Positions 1 through 7,701 are shown, counted from the first letter of the stretch. The stretch is 31,644 nt of DNA from an uncultured Oscillospiraceae bacterium (GCA_910587285.1 CAJULM010000033.1:1-31644); one strand, 5' to 3'. Translations and numbers: made by a program. Notes: a model not told the origin generated them from the letters alone.

Positions 1-8
1 CGATCTAG

Positions 9-770
9 CTGTACCGCAAGACCCTGGGCGTAGCGGGCCTGGGGGCCATCGGCGCCCTGGTGGCCAACATCGGCCTCAGCCTGGGGATGGACGTGTATGG
101 CTACGACCCCTATTTGTCCGTGGACGCCGCCCTGCGGCTGGACCGGCACATTAAGGTGGTGAAGGATGTCGACACGCTGTATGCCAACGCCGATTATCTC
201 ACCCTCCACCTGCCCTACATGGATGCCACCAAGGACACGGTGAACGCCGCCGCCATCTCCAAGATGAAGGACGCAGTTCGAATCGTCAATATGGCCCGGG
301 GCGGTTTGGTGAATAATGCGGACATGATCGCCGCCCTCCAGTCCGGCAAGGTGGCCCGGTACGTCACCGACTTCCCTGACAACGAGATCACCCTGGCTGA
401 CGGCGTGGTGGCCATCCCCCACCTGGGGGCCTCCACCCCGGAGAGCGAGGACAACTGCGCCGTCATGGCAGCCAACCAGCTCAAGGACTTCCTGGAGAAC
501 GGAAACATCAAAAACTCCGTGAACTTCCCCAATGTCATCATGGAGCGCTCCGGCGCCCAGCGCCTGTGCGTCATCCACCGGAACATCCCCGCCGTGCTGG
601 CCAATATCACCATCCAGCTCTCCAACGACGGGGTGAATGTGGAGAACATGACCAACAAGTCTAAGGGCGACTACGCATACACCATTGTAGACGTGGGCTC
701 CCCCGTGGACGAGAGCGTGATTCACGACATCCGCACCGTCCCCGGCATCATTCGAATGCGGGTGATCTGA
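9..770 (+). CDS. serA: D-3-phosphoglycerate dehydrogenase, C-terminal part (5' truncated)
   Basis: This enzyme oxidises 3-phosphoglycerate to 3-phosphohydroxypyruvate with NAD+, the first step of serine biosynthesis. The visible part opens with the dinucleotide-binding glycine motif GLGAIG, continues through the catalytic region (HLPYMDATKDT, NMARGG, then the catalytic HLGAST stretch), and ends in an ACT domain (RLCVIHRNIPAVLANIT to the C-terminus), the usual serine-sensing module. The N-terminal third lies outside the window. The frame is open only from position 9, because an in-frame TAG sits at 6-8 where relatives usually have Glu before the L-Y-x-K-T-L-G-V motif. That may be an edge artefact or a real nonsense change. 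A strong terminator follows the stop directly. The identification is secure; the status of the 5' end is not. Confidence 0.9.
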   Translation: MYRKTLGVAGLGAIGALVANIGLSLGMDVYGYDPYLSVDAALRLDRHIKVVKDVDTLYANADYLTLHLPYMDATKDTVNAAAISKMKDAVRIVNMARGGLVNNADMIAALQSGKVARYVTDFPDNEITLADGVVAIPHLGASTPESEDNCAVMAANQLKDFLENGNIKNSVNFPNVIMERSGAQRLCVIHRNIPAVLANITIQLSNDGVNVENMTNKSKGDYAYTIVDVGSPVDESVIHDIRTVPGIIRMRVI

Positions 771-779
771 AAACAGCGG

Positions 780-814
780 CCCCCCGTGCCGAAAGGCACG
801 GGGGGTATTTTTTT
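780..814 (+). terminator. Intrinsic terminator after serA
   Basis: A perfect 11-bp GC-rich stem (780-790 with 795-805) closes a GAAA tetraloop and is followed by a T-rich run at 806-814. It begins 10 nt after the serA stop. Confidence 0.93.
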
Positions 815-824
815 ACCCGCAGAG

Positions 825-851
825 TGAAACCAAAGCCGGGCGCGGCGTGAT
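825..851 (+). promoter_or_regulatory. Candidate ECF-type promoter for the sigma/anti-sigma pair
   Basis: TGAAAC at 825-830 is followed, 15 nt later, by CGTGAT at 846-851. The pair resembles the TGAAAC...CGT(A/G) recognition pattern of Bacillus ECF factors such as SigM and SigW, whose spacing is usually about 16. It lies about 50 nt upstream of the sigma-factor start, where an autoregulatory promoter would be expected. The spacing is one short, so this is tentative. Confidence 0.35.
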
Positions 852-898
852 AATATAAGCGAAAGCAGCTTTCAAAGACCCGACAAGGAGCACCCCAA

Positions 899-1441
899 AT
901 GAGAGAAGAAATCATCCTGCGGAAAATGCAGGCCCGCGACCCCGCCGGACTGGAAGCCCTTATGGACCGCTACCTGCCCTATGTGTCCGTCATTGTGTGG
1001 AACATCCTCCGGGACTGTATGTCCCCCGAGGACTGCGAGGAGACGGCCTCGGACATCTTCCTGGCCGCCTGGGAACAGGCCGAGCAGCTCCGCCCCGGCC
1101 ATGTCAAGGGCTGGCTGGGAGCTGTGGCCCGAAACAAAGCCAAAAATAAGCTGCGCCAGCGAGAGCAGATTCTCCCATTGGTGGAGGACCTGCTGGACCT
1201 GCCCGGCCCCGACGACCCAGCCACCGCGTTGGAGCGGGCGGAGGAGCAGGCCCTGGTGCGCCGGGCGGTGTTCTCCCTGCCCGACCCGGACCGGGAAATC
1301 TTCCTGCGGCACTACTATTACGCCCAGACCGTGCGGGAGGTGGCCGCCGCCATGAGGCTGAACGACTCCACCGTGAAAACCCGCCTGCGCCGCGGGCGGG
1401 CCAAACTCAAACAACTGCTGACGAAGGAGGAGCTGGCATGA
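899..1441 (+). CDS. ECF-type RNA polymerase sigma factor
   Basis: A 180-residue sigma-70 family protein with only regions 2 and 4. Region 2 spans roughly residues 20-88: YLPYVSVIVWNIL, the acidic DCEETASDIFLAAWE core-binding segment, and VKGWLGAVARNKAKNKLR, the -10 recognition helix. A short acidic linker (PGPDDPATALE) leads to region 4 at about 115-172, with the helix-turn-helix TVREVAAAMRLNDSTVKTRLRRGRAKLK. Start ATG 899 is preceded by AAGGAG at 885-890. The stop overlaps the next start as ATGA, so the two genes are almost certainly translationally coupled. Length and architecture match extracytoplasmic-function sigma factors controlled by a membrane-bound partner. The inducing signal cannot be read from the sequence. 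Confidence 0.92.
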   Translation: MREEIILRKMQARDPAGLEALMDRYLPYVSVIVWNILRDCMSPEDCEETASDIFLAAWEQAEQLRPGHVKGWLGAVARNKAKNKLRQREQILPLVEDLLDLPGPDDPATALERAEEQALVRRAVFSLPDPDREIFLRHYYYAQTVREVAAAMRLNDSTVKTRLRRGRAKLKQLLTKEELA

Positions 1442-2592
1442 ACAGACGAATTTCCGACCTGCTGGACGCTTACCGCGACGACAGCGTAGAGCTTTCCGGC
1501 AATACGCCCCTCTCGTCCGCCCGGATTAAGGAGCTGACCATGAACAAAATCAATGGGACCAAAACCGTTAAAAAAGCCACCTGCCTCACCACCCGCCTAC
1601 TGGCGGCGGCCGCCGCCGTCGCCGCCCTCACCGCATCCGCCATGGCCATCAACTACGCCATCGGAGCGGGCGGGCTGATGCAAAGCTTTTTCGCCAAGGA
1701 CGGCGAAGCCCTATCCACAGGGCAGATCGAAACTCTGGACCAGATTGGCCAGACATTTGAGGGGGGCGTCACCGACAATGGGGCCACCCTCACCCCCATT
1801 GCCGCCCTGGCGGACGACAACTGCTACTACCTGCGCCTGCGGGTGGAGGCCCCGGAGGGGACCCTTCTGCCCGACCTGGACCCGGACACGGATGGCTACT
1901 ATCAGCTGTTCGGGAACCAGCCGGAGGAAGCTCTGTCCTTCACCTCTGAGAGCGGAGAGAATATCCAGGGCATCGCTGTCAGCTGCGAATGGCAGCCAGA
2001 CAGTGACCCCGCCGACAACGTAAAGGAAGTGGTCATCCGTTTCACCGCCCAGGGGACGCAGCCCGCGGTATACAATAACCAAGAGGGAAAGACCCTGACC
2101 ATCCAAGGTCTCTGGATTCAGGCCCCCAATAAGGCGTACACCCCCGTGTTCACCGGGATTTTCGCTCTAGACGTAGGCGGAGCCTTCGAGCGACGCTCCC
2201 TGAGCGTGGACTGCGGCGGGGCGGACTATGTTGATATCACCGGCCTGGGCTACACCACCTGGCTGGACCGGGTGGTGTTGTCCCCGCTGTCTATCTCGGT
2301 GTGGTTCCGGGACAACGTGAAGCCCGATCAAACCAGCCGTGTGCATTTTGGTGGCAGCCAGGGATTCTGTGAGGGGCTGCAAATTGTGCTGAAAGATGGC
2401 ACGGTGGCCTTTGACAATGTACCCACGTGGACGTACAACCCGGCGGATCTCAACTGGGACGCTTCCACCATGCTGGCGGACGGCCCCATCAGCGATAAGA
2501 ACGGCTACGCCCCCTTCGACCGGCCTCTGGACCTGGACCAAGTGGACTATATTAAGTTCGGAGAGCACATTATCCCCGTAAACGCCGACTGA
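1438..2592 (+). CDS. Membrane-anchored putative anti-sigma factor (DUF4179-like)
   Basis: A 384-residue protein with a short cytoplasmic N-terminus (1-50, starting MNRRISDLLDAYRDD), one hydrophobic span at about 53-75 (Ala-rich, ending INYAIG), and a large extracellular beta-rich domain of some 300 residues. The overlap with the upstream ECF sigma gene (ATGA, 1438-1441) and the single-span topology fit an anti-sigma factor that holds the sigma at the membrane and releases it on an envelope signal. The extracellular part resembles the DUF4179 proteins often encoded next to ECF factors in Clostridia. No zinc-binding HxxxCxxC (ZAS) motif is visible in the N-terminus. The role is inferred from genomic pairing and topology; the fold assignment is from memory. 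Confidence 0.75.
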   Translation: MNRRISDLLDAYRDDSVELSGNTPLSSARIKELTMNKINGTKTVKKATCLTTRLLAAAAAVAALTASAMAINYAIGAGGLMQSFFAKDGEALSTGQIETLDQIGQTFEGGVTDNGATLTPIAALADDNCYYLRLRVEAPEGTLLPDLDPDTDGYYQLFGNQPEEALSFTSESGENIQGIAVSCEWQPDSDPADNVKEVVIRFTAQGTQPAVYNNQEGKTLTIQGLWIQAPNKAYTPVFTGIFALDVGGAFERRSLSVDCGGADYVDITGLGYTTWLDRVVLSPLSISVWFRDNVKPDQTSRVHFGGSQGFCEGLQIVLKDGTVAFDNVPTWTYNPADLNWDASTMLADGPISDKNGYAPFDRPLDLDQVDYIKFGEHIIPVNAD

Positions 2593-2596
2593 GCGC

Positions 2597-2640
2597 AAAA
2601 TGCGGCCCCTCCCGCTTGGGAGGGGCCGCATTTTGTTTTT
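2597..2640. terminator. Bidirectional terminator between the anti-sigma gene and the rmlA-like gene
   Basis: A perfect stem of 17 bp (2597-2613 with 2618-2634) closes the loop GCTT. The A-run at its left foot and T-run at its right foot supply a U-tract in both directions, serving the plus-strand anti-sigma unit and the convergent minus-strand gene. Confidence 0.93.
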
Positions 2641-2641
2641 A

Positions 2642-3502
2642 TCACACCTGAATGGACAGCAGATACTGCCCATAGGCGGTCATGGCCATGGGTTCGCCCA
2701 AAGCCCGCAGCTGTGCCTGGGTAATCCACCCCTGACGAAAGGCGCACTCCTCAATGCACCCCACGTACCGCCCGCCGTGCTGAAGGGCGTAAATGTTCTG
2801 GGCGGCAGTGAGCAGACTGTCGGCGTTTCCCGCGTCCAGCCAGACATAGTTGTCCTCCAGGGGAATGACGCGCAGATTCTCCCGGCGCAAAAATTCCAGG
2901 TTCACATCGGTGATCTCCAGCTCTCCCCGGGCGGAAGGGGTGAGCCCCGCCGCAATGGCCAGCGCCTCGTTGGTGTAGAAATACAGACCGGGGACGATGT
3001 AGTTGGATTTCGGCTGCTGAGGCTTCTCCTCGATGGAGATGGCCCTACCCTGCTGGTCAAACTCCACCACACCGAAGGGCCGGGGATCGTCCACCCGGCA
3101 GCCGAACACCGTTCCCCCCCGGTTGTTCTGGGCGGCCCTCCGAAGGGTCTGCTCCAAATCCAGCGCCCAGAAAATGTTGTCCCCCAGCACCAGGCACACG
3201 TCGTCCCCGTCCAAAAACGGCCCGCCGATGAGCAGCGCGTCGGCAATGCCACGGGCCACTGGCTGGACGGTGTACCGAATGGACATACCCAGCTGAGAAC
3301 CGTCTCCCAGCAGGGCGGCGAAGGTGTCCTCCTCTCCGGGGGGCACGATGACCAGTACCTCCCGAATGCCCGCCTGGATGAGCACCGAAAGTGGGTAGTA
3401 AATCAGCGGCTTGTCGTATACGGGAAGCAGCGGCTTGCAGACAGGCCGGGTCATGGGGTACAGACGGGTGCCACGCCCTGCGGCCAAGATGATGCCCTTC
3501 AT
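2642..3502 (-). CDS. rfbA: Glucose-1-phosphate thymidylyltransferase
   Basis: This enzyme makes dTDP-glucose from glucose-1-phosphate and dTTP, the first step of dTDP-L-rhamnose synthesis for surface polysaccharides. The 286-residue protein begins MKGIILAAGRGTRLYPMT, the nucleotide-binding signature, followed by LLPVYDKPLIYYPLS. Later landmarks are VLGDNIFW, EEKPQQPKSNY, VPGLYFY, GELEITDVN and VWLDAGN, all typical of RmlA. The start at 3502 is chosen because AGGAGG precedes it at the right distance and family homology begins exactly there; the longer open frame upstream covers the promoter. The usual CKP/SKQ segment reads VCKPLLP instead of VSKQLLP. No rmlB, rmlC or rmlD lies nearby, so it is an orphan here, transcribed alone from a consensus promoter. 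Confidence 0.93.
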   Translation of the reverse strand: MKGIILAAGRGTRLYPMTRPVCKPLLPVYDKPLIYYPLSVLIQAGIREVLVIVPPGEEDTFAALLGDGSQLGMSIRYTVQPVARGIADALLIGGPFLDGDDVCLVLGDNIFWALDLEQTLRRAAQNNRGGTVFGCRVDDPRPFGVVEFDQQGRAISIEEKPQQPKSNYIVPGLYFYTNEALAIAAGLTPSARGELEITDVNLEFLRRENLRVIPLEDNYVWLDAGNADSLLTAAQNIYALQHGGRYVGCIEECAFRQGWITQAQLRALGEPMAMTAYGQYLLSIQV

Positions 3503-3551
3503 AAATAACCTCCTGCGCCATAGCGCACACAAGTGGAACATCGACACCCTG

Positions 3552-3580
3552 ATTATACAAAAGCCTCGGCAAAAAGTCAA
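3552..3580 (-). promoter_or_regulatory. Promoter of the rmlA-like gene
   Basis: On the minus strand TTGACT (3575-3580), a 17-nt spacer and TATAAT (3552-3557) stand 50 nt upstream of the start codon. Near-perfect sigma-A consensus, divergent from the CobW promoter at 3602-3630. Confidence 0.82.
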
Positions 3581-3601
3581 TGAGGCGCAAGCGCCCCTCC
3601 C

Positions 3602-3630
3602 TTGACTTTATGCACGTTCGGTTGTAAAAT
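3602..3630 (+). promoter_or_regulatory. Promoter of the CobW operon
   Basis: TTGACT (3602-3607), 17-nt spacer, TAAAAT (3625-3630), then AAAGGA at 3648-3653 and ATG at 3664. The only nearby dyad, GGAA-N4-TTCC around 3650-3661, overlaps the ribosome binding site; it does not match a Zur or Fur box well. Confidence 0.8.
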
Positions 3631-3663
3631 AAACCAAACTATAAGTAAAGGAAATGATTCCCA

Positions 3664-4824
3664 ATGGCAAAAATCGACATTGTATCCGGATTTTTAGGCG
3701 CGGGCAAAACCACTCTCATCAAAAAGCTGCTCTCCCAGGCGTACCAAGATGAAAAGCTGGTCCTCATAGAAAACGAGTTCGGCGAGATCAGCGTGGACGG
3801 CGGCTTCCTCAAGGACAGCGGCGTGGAGGTCTCCGAGATGTCCTCGGGCTGCATCTGCTGCTCCCTGGTGGGGGATTTCGGCAAGGCCCTTCAGGAAGTG
3901 GAGGAGCGCTTCCACCCCGACCGCATCCTCATCGAGCCCTCCGGCGTGGGCAAGCTGTCCGACGTGGTGGTGGCCGTGCAAAACACCGCTAAGGATAACC
4001 CAGCGCTGAAGCTCAACTCCTTTGTCACCGTGGCGGACGCCTCCAAGGTAAAGGTGTATATGAAGAACTTCGGCGAGTTCTACAACAATCAGATTGAGAG
4101 CGCCGGCACCATCCTCCTCTCCCGCACTCAAAATCTGACCCAGGACAAGCTGGAGGCGGCGGTGGCGCTGCTGCGGGAAAAGAACCCCACGGCGGCCATC
4201 CTCACCACGCCCTGGGACCAGCTGGACGGCAAAACCATCCTGTCCGCCATTGAGAAGACCTCTATGGAGGAGGAGCTGCTCGCCCACATCCGCGCCGAGC
4301 ATGAGGCGGAGCAGGCCGCTCACGCCCATCATCACCATGAGGAGGAGCACGGGCACCATCATCACCACCACGAGGAGCACGACCATGCGTGCTGCCACGG
4401 GGAGCACCACCATGAACACAGCCATCATGAGCACGAGCACGGCGAGCACTGCCACCACGGCCATGCACACGAACACCATCACCACGAACATGACCACGGT
4501 GAGGAGTGCGCCTGCGGTTGCCATGACCACGAGCACCATGGCCACCACGCCGACGAGGTGTTCGCCAGCTGGGGCCGGGAGACGGTGAAGCCCTTCGCCC
4601 AGGACCAGCTGGAGCACATCCTCACCGAGCTGGATTTGGGCGAGTGCGGCGCCATCCTCCGGGCCAAGGGCATTGTCCCCTCCGAGGGCGGCAGCTGGCT
4701 CCACTTCGACTACGTGCCCGAGGAGCATCAGGTGCGCACTGGCCCCGCAGACTATACCGGGCGGCTGTGCGTCATCGGCGCCGACTTGAACGAGGACAAG
4801 CTGGCCGCCCTGTTCGGCCTGTAA
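3664..4824 (+). CDS. COG0523/CobW-family GTPase with long histidine-rich loop
   Basis: A 386-residue metallochaperone-type P-loop GTPase. Visible motifs are Walker A GFLGAGKTT (9-17), ENEFGE, the metal-binding GCICC (62-66, CxCC), IEPSGVG, and a C-terminal CobW_C domain from about residue 300 (GRETVKPFAQDQLEHIL...). Between the two domains lies an exceptional insertion, residues 220-295, with 40 His and 6 Cys among 76 residues, mostly alternating with Glu, Asp and Gly. Family members of this kind load or buffer zinc, nickel or cobalt; the His tract suggests storage or high-capacity transfer, which is inference. The G4 NKxD motif is replaced by LSRTQNL (residues 152-158), as happens in some COG0523 branches. 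It is followed after 11 nt by a second family member. Confidence 0.92.
   Translation: MAKIDIVSGFLGAGKTTLIKKLLSQAYQDEKLVLIENEFGEISVDGGFLKDSGVEVSEMSSGCICCSLVGDFGKALQEVEERFHPDRILIEPSGVGKLSDVVVAVQNTAKDNPALKLNSFVTVADASKVKVYMKNFGEFYNNQIESAGTILLSRTQNLTQDKLEAAVALLREKNPTAAILTTPWDQLDGKTILSAIEKTSMEEELLAHIRAEHEAEQAAHAHHHHEEEHGHHHHHHEEHDHACCHGEHHHEHSHHEHEHGEHCHHGHAHEHHHHEHDHGEECACGCHDHEHHGHHADEVFASWGRETVKPFAQDQLEHILTELDLGECGAILRAKGIVPSEGGSWLHFDYVPEEHQVRTGPADYTGRLCVIGADLNEDKLAALFGL
4321..4548 (+). repeat. His/Cys-rich coding tract inside the CobW GTPase
   Basis: CAC/CAT-dominated low-complexity coding DNA for residues 220-295 of the GTPase. Forty of 76 codons are His, with Cys at CC, HC and ECACGC clusters. 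It also creates spurious long open frames on the other strand. Confidence 0.9.
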
Positions 4825-4835
4825 GAAGGTGCGCC

Positions 4836-5768
4836 ATGGATATCCCTGTCTATCTGTTCGCCGGATTTTTAGACGGCGGAAAAACTACCTTTATCAACGG
4901 CATCCTCCGGGACGGCTTCGCCCTGGAAACCCCCACCCTCCTGCTGTGCTGCGAGGAGGGGGCGGAGGAGTACGATCCTTCCCTTCTGCGCAATGTCACC
5001 GTGGTGACGGTGGAGGAGGAAGCGGAACTCACCCAGGATTTTCTCAAGCGGTGCGAGAAAAAGTACCGGCCCCGGCAGGTTCTGGTGGAGTTCAACGGGA
5101 TGTGGTCCCTGGGCCGGCTCTACCAGGAGGCGCTGCCCAACAACTGGGTGCTCTATCAGATCATGACCATGGTGGAGGCCGCCACCTTCGACGTGTACGC
5201 CAAAAACCTGGGCCAGCTGATGATGGAGAAGATCACCAACGCGGACCTCATTGTGTTCAACCGCTGCGATGAATCTCTGCGCGCCTCCCTGCGCCAGCGC
5301 AACCTGCGCATGGTCAACCGCCGAGCCAGCATCTACCTGGAAAATACCGACGGCACCGACGAGGAGTACGCCGACGACAGCGTGTGCCCCTTTGATCTCA
5401 GCCAGGACATCATCGAAATTCCCGACGACGACTTCGGCGTGTGGTACGTGGACGTGATGGAGCACCCCGAGCGGTACGAGGGCAAGGCCGTCCGGGCCAA
5501 AACGGTGGTGTGCCACCTGCCCCAGTACCCCGGCGAGGTGATTTTAGGCCGGTTTGCCATGACCTGCTGCGAGGCGGACATCACCTTCCTGGGCCTGGTG
5601 GCCCGGGGAGTGGGCTTCGATGCCTTTGAAAACCGCTCCTGGGCGGACGTGACGGGCGTGGTCCATTTGAAGCGGCACAAGGCCTATCAGGGGGAGGACG
5701 GCCCCGTGCTCCACGTCACCGCCCTGTCCCCCGCCGGCAAGCCGGAGCAGGAGGTGCTCACGTTCTAA
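4836..5768 (+). CDS. CobW-like GTPase fused to a YcgQ/DUF1980-like C-terminal domain
   Basis: A 310-residue protein. Residues 1-190 are a divergent COG0523 GTPase domain: Walker A GFLDGGKTT (10-18), LLLCCEEGAEE in place of the ENEFGE/CxCC region, VEFNGMW, and NRCD as the G4 motif. Residues about 195-305 resemble the soluble C-terminal domain of YcgQ-type (TIGR03943/DUF1980) proteins: WYVDVMEHPERYEGK, LGRFAMTCCEAD (237-248), VTGVVHLKRHKAYQGEDGPVLHV. YcgQ proteins work with YcgR-type permeases in a poorly understood, probably metal-linked system. Neither a YcgR permease nor the YcgQ membrane half is present here. Start ATG 4836 follows AAGAAGGT, 11 nt after the upstream GTPase, so both are co-transcribed. 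The fold of the C-terminal domain is assigned from remembered motifs and should be checked. Confidence 0.8.
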   Translation: MDIPVYLFAGFLDGGKTTFINGILRDGFALETPTLLLCCEEGAEEYDPSLLRNVTVVTVEEEAELTQDFLKRCEKKYRPRQVLVEFNGMWSLGRLYQEALPNNWVLYQIMTMVEAATFDVYAKNLGQLMMEKITNADLIVFNRCDESLRASLRQRNLRMVNRRASIYLENTDGTDEEYADDSVCPFDLSQDIIEIPDDDFGVWYVDVMEHPERYEGKAVRAKTVVCHLPQYPGEVILGRFAMTCCEADITFLGLVARGVGFDAFENRSWADVTGVVHLKRHKAYQGEDGPVLHVTALSPAGKPEQEVLTF

Positions 5769-5835
5769 CGCACCCACCCTCCTTCCGCAGCGCCACCGGT
5801 AAACTGCCGGTTGAATGATGTCAAAACAGCCACCA

Positions 5836-5864
5836 TTGAACCCGGCCGCGGAATCTGCTATCAT
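5836..5864 (+). promoter_or_regulatory. Promoter of the transglutaminase-like gene
   Basis: TTGAAC (5836-5841), 17-nt spacer ending in an extended TGC, and TATCAT (5859-5864). It is 32 nt upstream of the chosen start, which argues against the upstream in-frame ATG codons at 5815 and 5818. Confidence 0.72.
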
Positions 5865-5895
5865 CAACCTATCAAACGTCAAAGGAGAATGGCCC

Positions 5896-6816
5896 ATGAC
5901 CAAAACAGAACGGCTGGAGACCGAGCGCCGGGTATTCGACATCTACAGCGGCATCCTGTTCAACCACCTGGAGTTTCAGTCCGGCCCCGCCGATCCCCCC
6001 GCCTACGCCCTGGACTGCCCGGAGTACGAAACGCTGCGGGAGAAGTACGGCCTGGTCAAGCTGGCCGGGAAGGGCAGCGCCTTCCAGCGGGCCAAGCGGC
6101 TGCTGCACCATTTAGCCCCCCGTCTCACCCACTCGTCCTACTATGACAATCACGTCCCCTGCGACGCTCTCTCTCTGCTGGAGTACAGCTATGAGCGGCC
6201 CGACCAGGGCATCAACTGCCTGAACAAGTCCAAAATTCTGACCGAGTGCTGTCTGGCCGTGGGGATTTACGCCCGGCGGGTGGGGATCATGCCCTGCTCC
6301 CCCTATGACAACGACAACCACGTGGTCACTGAAATCTATGATCCCGACCTGGCCAAGTGGGTCATGCTGGACCCCTCCACCGACGGCTGGTTCGTGGACG
6401 AAAACGGCGGCCCCCTCTCCCTGCTGGAGCTTCGGGAGCGCTTCGCCCACCGGCAGTTCGCCACCTTTGTCTCCTCCACCGACCGCAAGGACAATCTGTC
6501 CCGGCTGTCGGATAAGAATATGGAGCTGAACACCTATTTCTGCAAGAACCTGTTCTGGCTCTCCGTGGATCGGTACAACGGCTTCGGCGACAGGAAGGAG
6601 CGGTTTTTCTTTATCCCCGACGGTTACGACCTGGAGCGCAACCAGATTGCCTCGTTGGAATATCGTCTCAGCGTCCTGCTTGAGCAGGGGCTGTCCCCCG
6701 AGGAGGAGCAAACATTCCGGCAGCAGTTCCAGGACGCCCTGGAGAAGCTGCAAACCGCACCCAAAAAATCCTGCCATGACGCAGCCGCGCTGGCCGCCCC
6801 GCCGGCGGGCTGCTGA
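5896..6816 (+). CDS. Transglutaminase-like superfamily protein
   Basis: A 306-residue cytoplasmic protein with a transglutaminase/protease-like core. The candidate catalytic triad is Cys108 (GINCLNKSKILTECC), His142 (NDNHVVTEIY) and Asp159 (VMLDPSTDGW), in the usual Cys-His-Asp order and spacing. No signal peptide or membrane span is present. Start 5896 is chosen because AAAGGAG lies 8 nt upstream and the promoter covers earlier ATGs. Members of this superfamily act as peptidases, amidases or protein cross-linkers; the substrate cannot be inferred. It stands alone between a promoter and a terminator. The last 20 residues are Ala/Pro-rich and look unstructured. Confidence 0.82.
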   Translation: MTKTERLETERRVFDIYSGILFNHLEFQSGPADPPAYALDCPEYETLREKYGLVKLAGKGSAFQRAKRLLHHLAPRLTHSSYYDNHVPCDALSLLEYSYERPDQGINCLNKSKILTECCLAVGIYARRVGIMPCSPYDNDNHVVTEIYDPDLAKWVMLDPSTDGWFVDENGGPLSLLELRERFAHRQFATFVSSTDRKDNLSRLSDKNMELNTYFCKNLFWLSVDRYNGFGDRKERFFFIPDGYDLERNQIASLEYRLSVLLEQGLSPEEEQTFRQQFQDALEKLQTAPKKSCHDAAALAAPPAGC

Positions 6817-6821
6817 GCGGC

Positions 6822-6857
6822 AAAACGCCCCCTGTCTTGGGACAAGGGGCGTTTTTT
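6822..6857 (+). terminator. Terminator after the transglutaminase-like gene
   Basis: A stem of 15 positions with one C-A mismatch (6822-6836 with 6841-6855) closes the loop TTGG and runs into six T at 6852-6857. Confidence 0.9.
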
Positions 6858-6914
6858 CACATGATTGGCCCCCGCTGCGCATAAAGTGTACAAACGAGCA
6901 TCGGAGGGGTCGAA

Positions 6915-7697
6915 ATGGAAGGAACAAAAATTATTTACCTGCGCCGAAAGGTGATTGCCGCCGCGGCCTGCGCCCTGGCGGCCGCCATGATGTTCTGGGT
7001 TGTCAACAACCCGGCGGTGGTGGGGGCGTCCGCCGCCACCCGGCAGCTGCCCATCTACTGCGTGCAGAAAGACTACAAGGTGCTATCCATCAGCTTTGAC
7101 GCCGCCTGGGGCAATGAGGACACCCAGCAGCTCATCGACATCTTGAGCAAATATAACGTGAAAGCCACCTTTTTCGTGGTGGGGGAGTGGGTGGACAAAT
7201 ACCCGGAATCTGTGAAGGCGCTGTCCGACGCGGGCCACGAGGTGATGGGCCATTCCAACACCCACGCCCATTTCAACAGCCTGTCTTCCCAAGAGATCGT
7301 AGACGACCTCAACGCCTGCAACGATAAAATTGAAGCGGTCACTGGGGTGCGCCCCACCCTGTTCCGCTGTCCCTATGGGGAGTACGACGACCATGTCATC
7401 AACGCCGTGCGCTCCCTGGACATCGAGCCTATTCAGTGGGACGTGGACAGCCTGGACTGGAAGGACCTGTCCGCCGCCGACATCACCCAGCGGGTCACCT
7501 CCAAGGTACAGCCCGGCTCTATCGTGCTGTTCCACAACGCCGCCAAGCACACCCCCGAGGCCCTGCCCGGCATCATTGAAAAGCTGCTCCAGGATGGGTA
7601 CGCCTTTGTGCCCATTTCCGAGCTGATCCTGCCGGGCTGCTGCGGCCAGGACTATACCATCGACCACACCGGGCGACAGTGCCCCGGCGGAACCTGA
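6915..7697 (+). CDS. pdaB: PdaB-type polysaccharide deacetylase
   Basis: A 260-residue membrane-anchored or secreted NodB-fold deacetylase that removes acetyl groups from amino sugars of peptidoglycan-like polymers. An N-terminal signal or anchor (residues 10-30) precedes the domain. Motifs in order: SFDAAWGNE (motif 1, with Asp and the Ala-Ala variant typical of PdaB), GHSNTHAHFNS (metal-binding HxxxH), FRCPYGEYDD (motif 3), WDVDSLDWKD (motif 4), and VLFHN (motif 5). The DAAWG form and NEDT context match the sporulation branch (spore_ybaN_pdaB), so a role in spore cortex or spore maintenance is likely. Start 6915 has GGAGGGG at 6903-6909. No convincing sigma-A promoter lies in the 57 nt upstream, compatible with a sporulation sigma factor. 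Confidence 0.88.
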   Translation: MEGTKIIYLRRKVIAAAACALAAAMMFWVVNNPAVVGASAATRQLPIYCVQKDYKVLSISFDAAWGNEDTQQLIDILSKYNVKATFFVVGEWVDKYPESVKALSDAGHEVMGHSNTHAHFNSLSSQEIVDDLNACNDKIEAVTGVRPTLFRCPYGEYDDHVINAVRSLDIEPIQWDVDSLDWKDLSAADITQRVTSKVQPGSIVLFHNAAKHTPEALPGIIEKLLQDGYAFVPISELILPGCCGQDYTIDHTGRQCPGGT

Positions 7698-7701
7698 ATC
7701 C

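Noticed and set aside
3640..3664. Possible Zur or Fur operator before the CobW operon.
   Set aside because: Only a short imperfect GGAA-N4-TTCC dyad overlapping the ribosome binding site; no match to the longer AT-rich palindromes of Zur or Fur.
6858..6914. Sporulation-sigma promoter before the PdaB-like gene (CATAAAGTG region).
   Set aside because: CATAAAG at about 6881 only partly fits SigE/SigG/SigK -10 patterns and has no good -35 partner.
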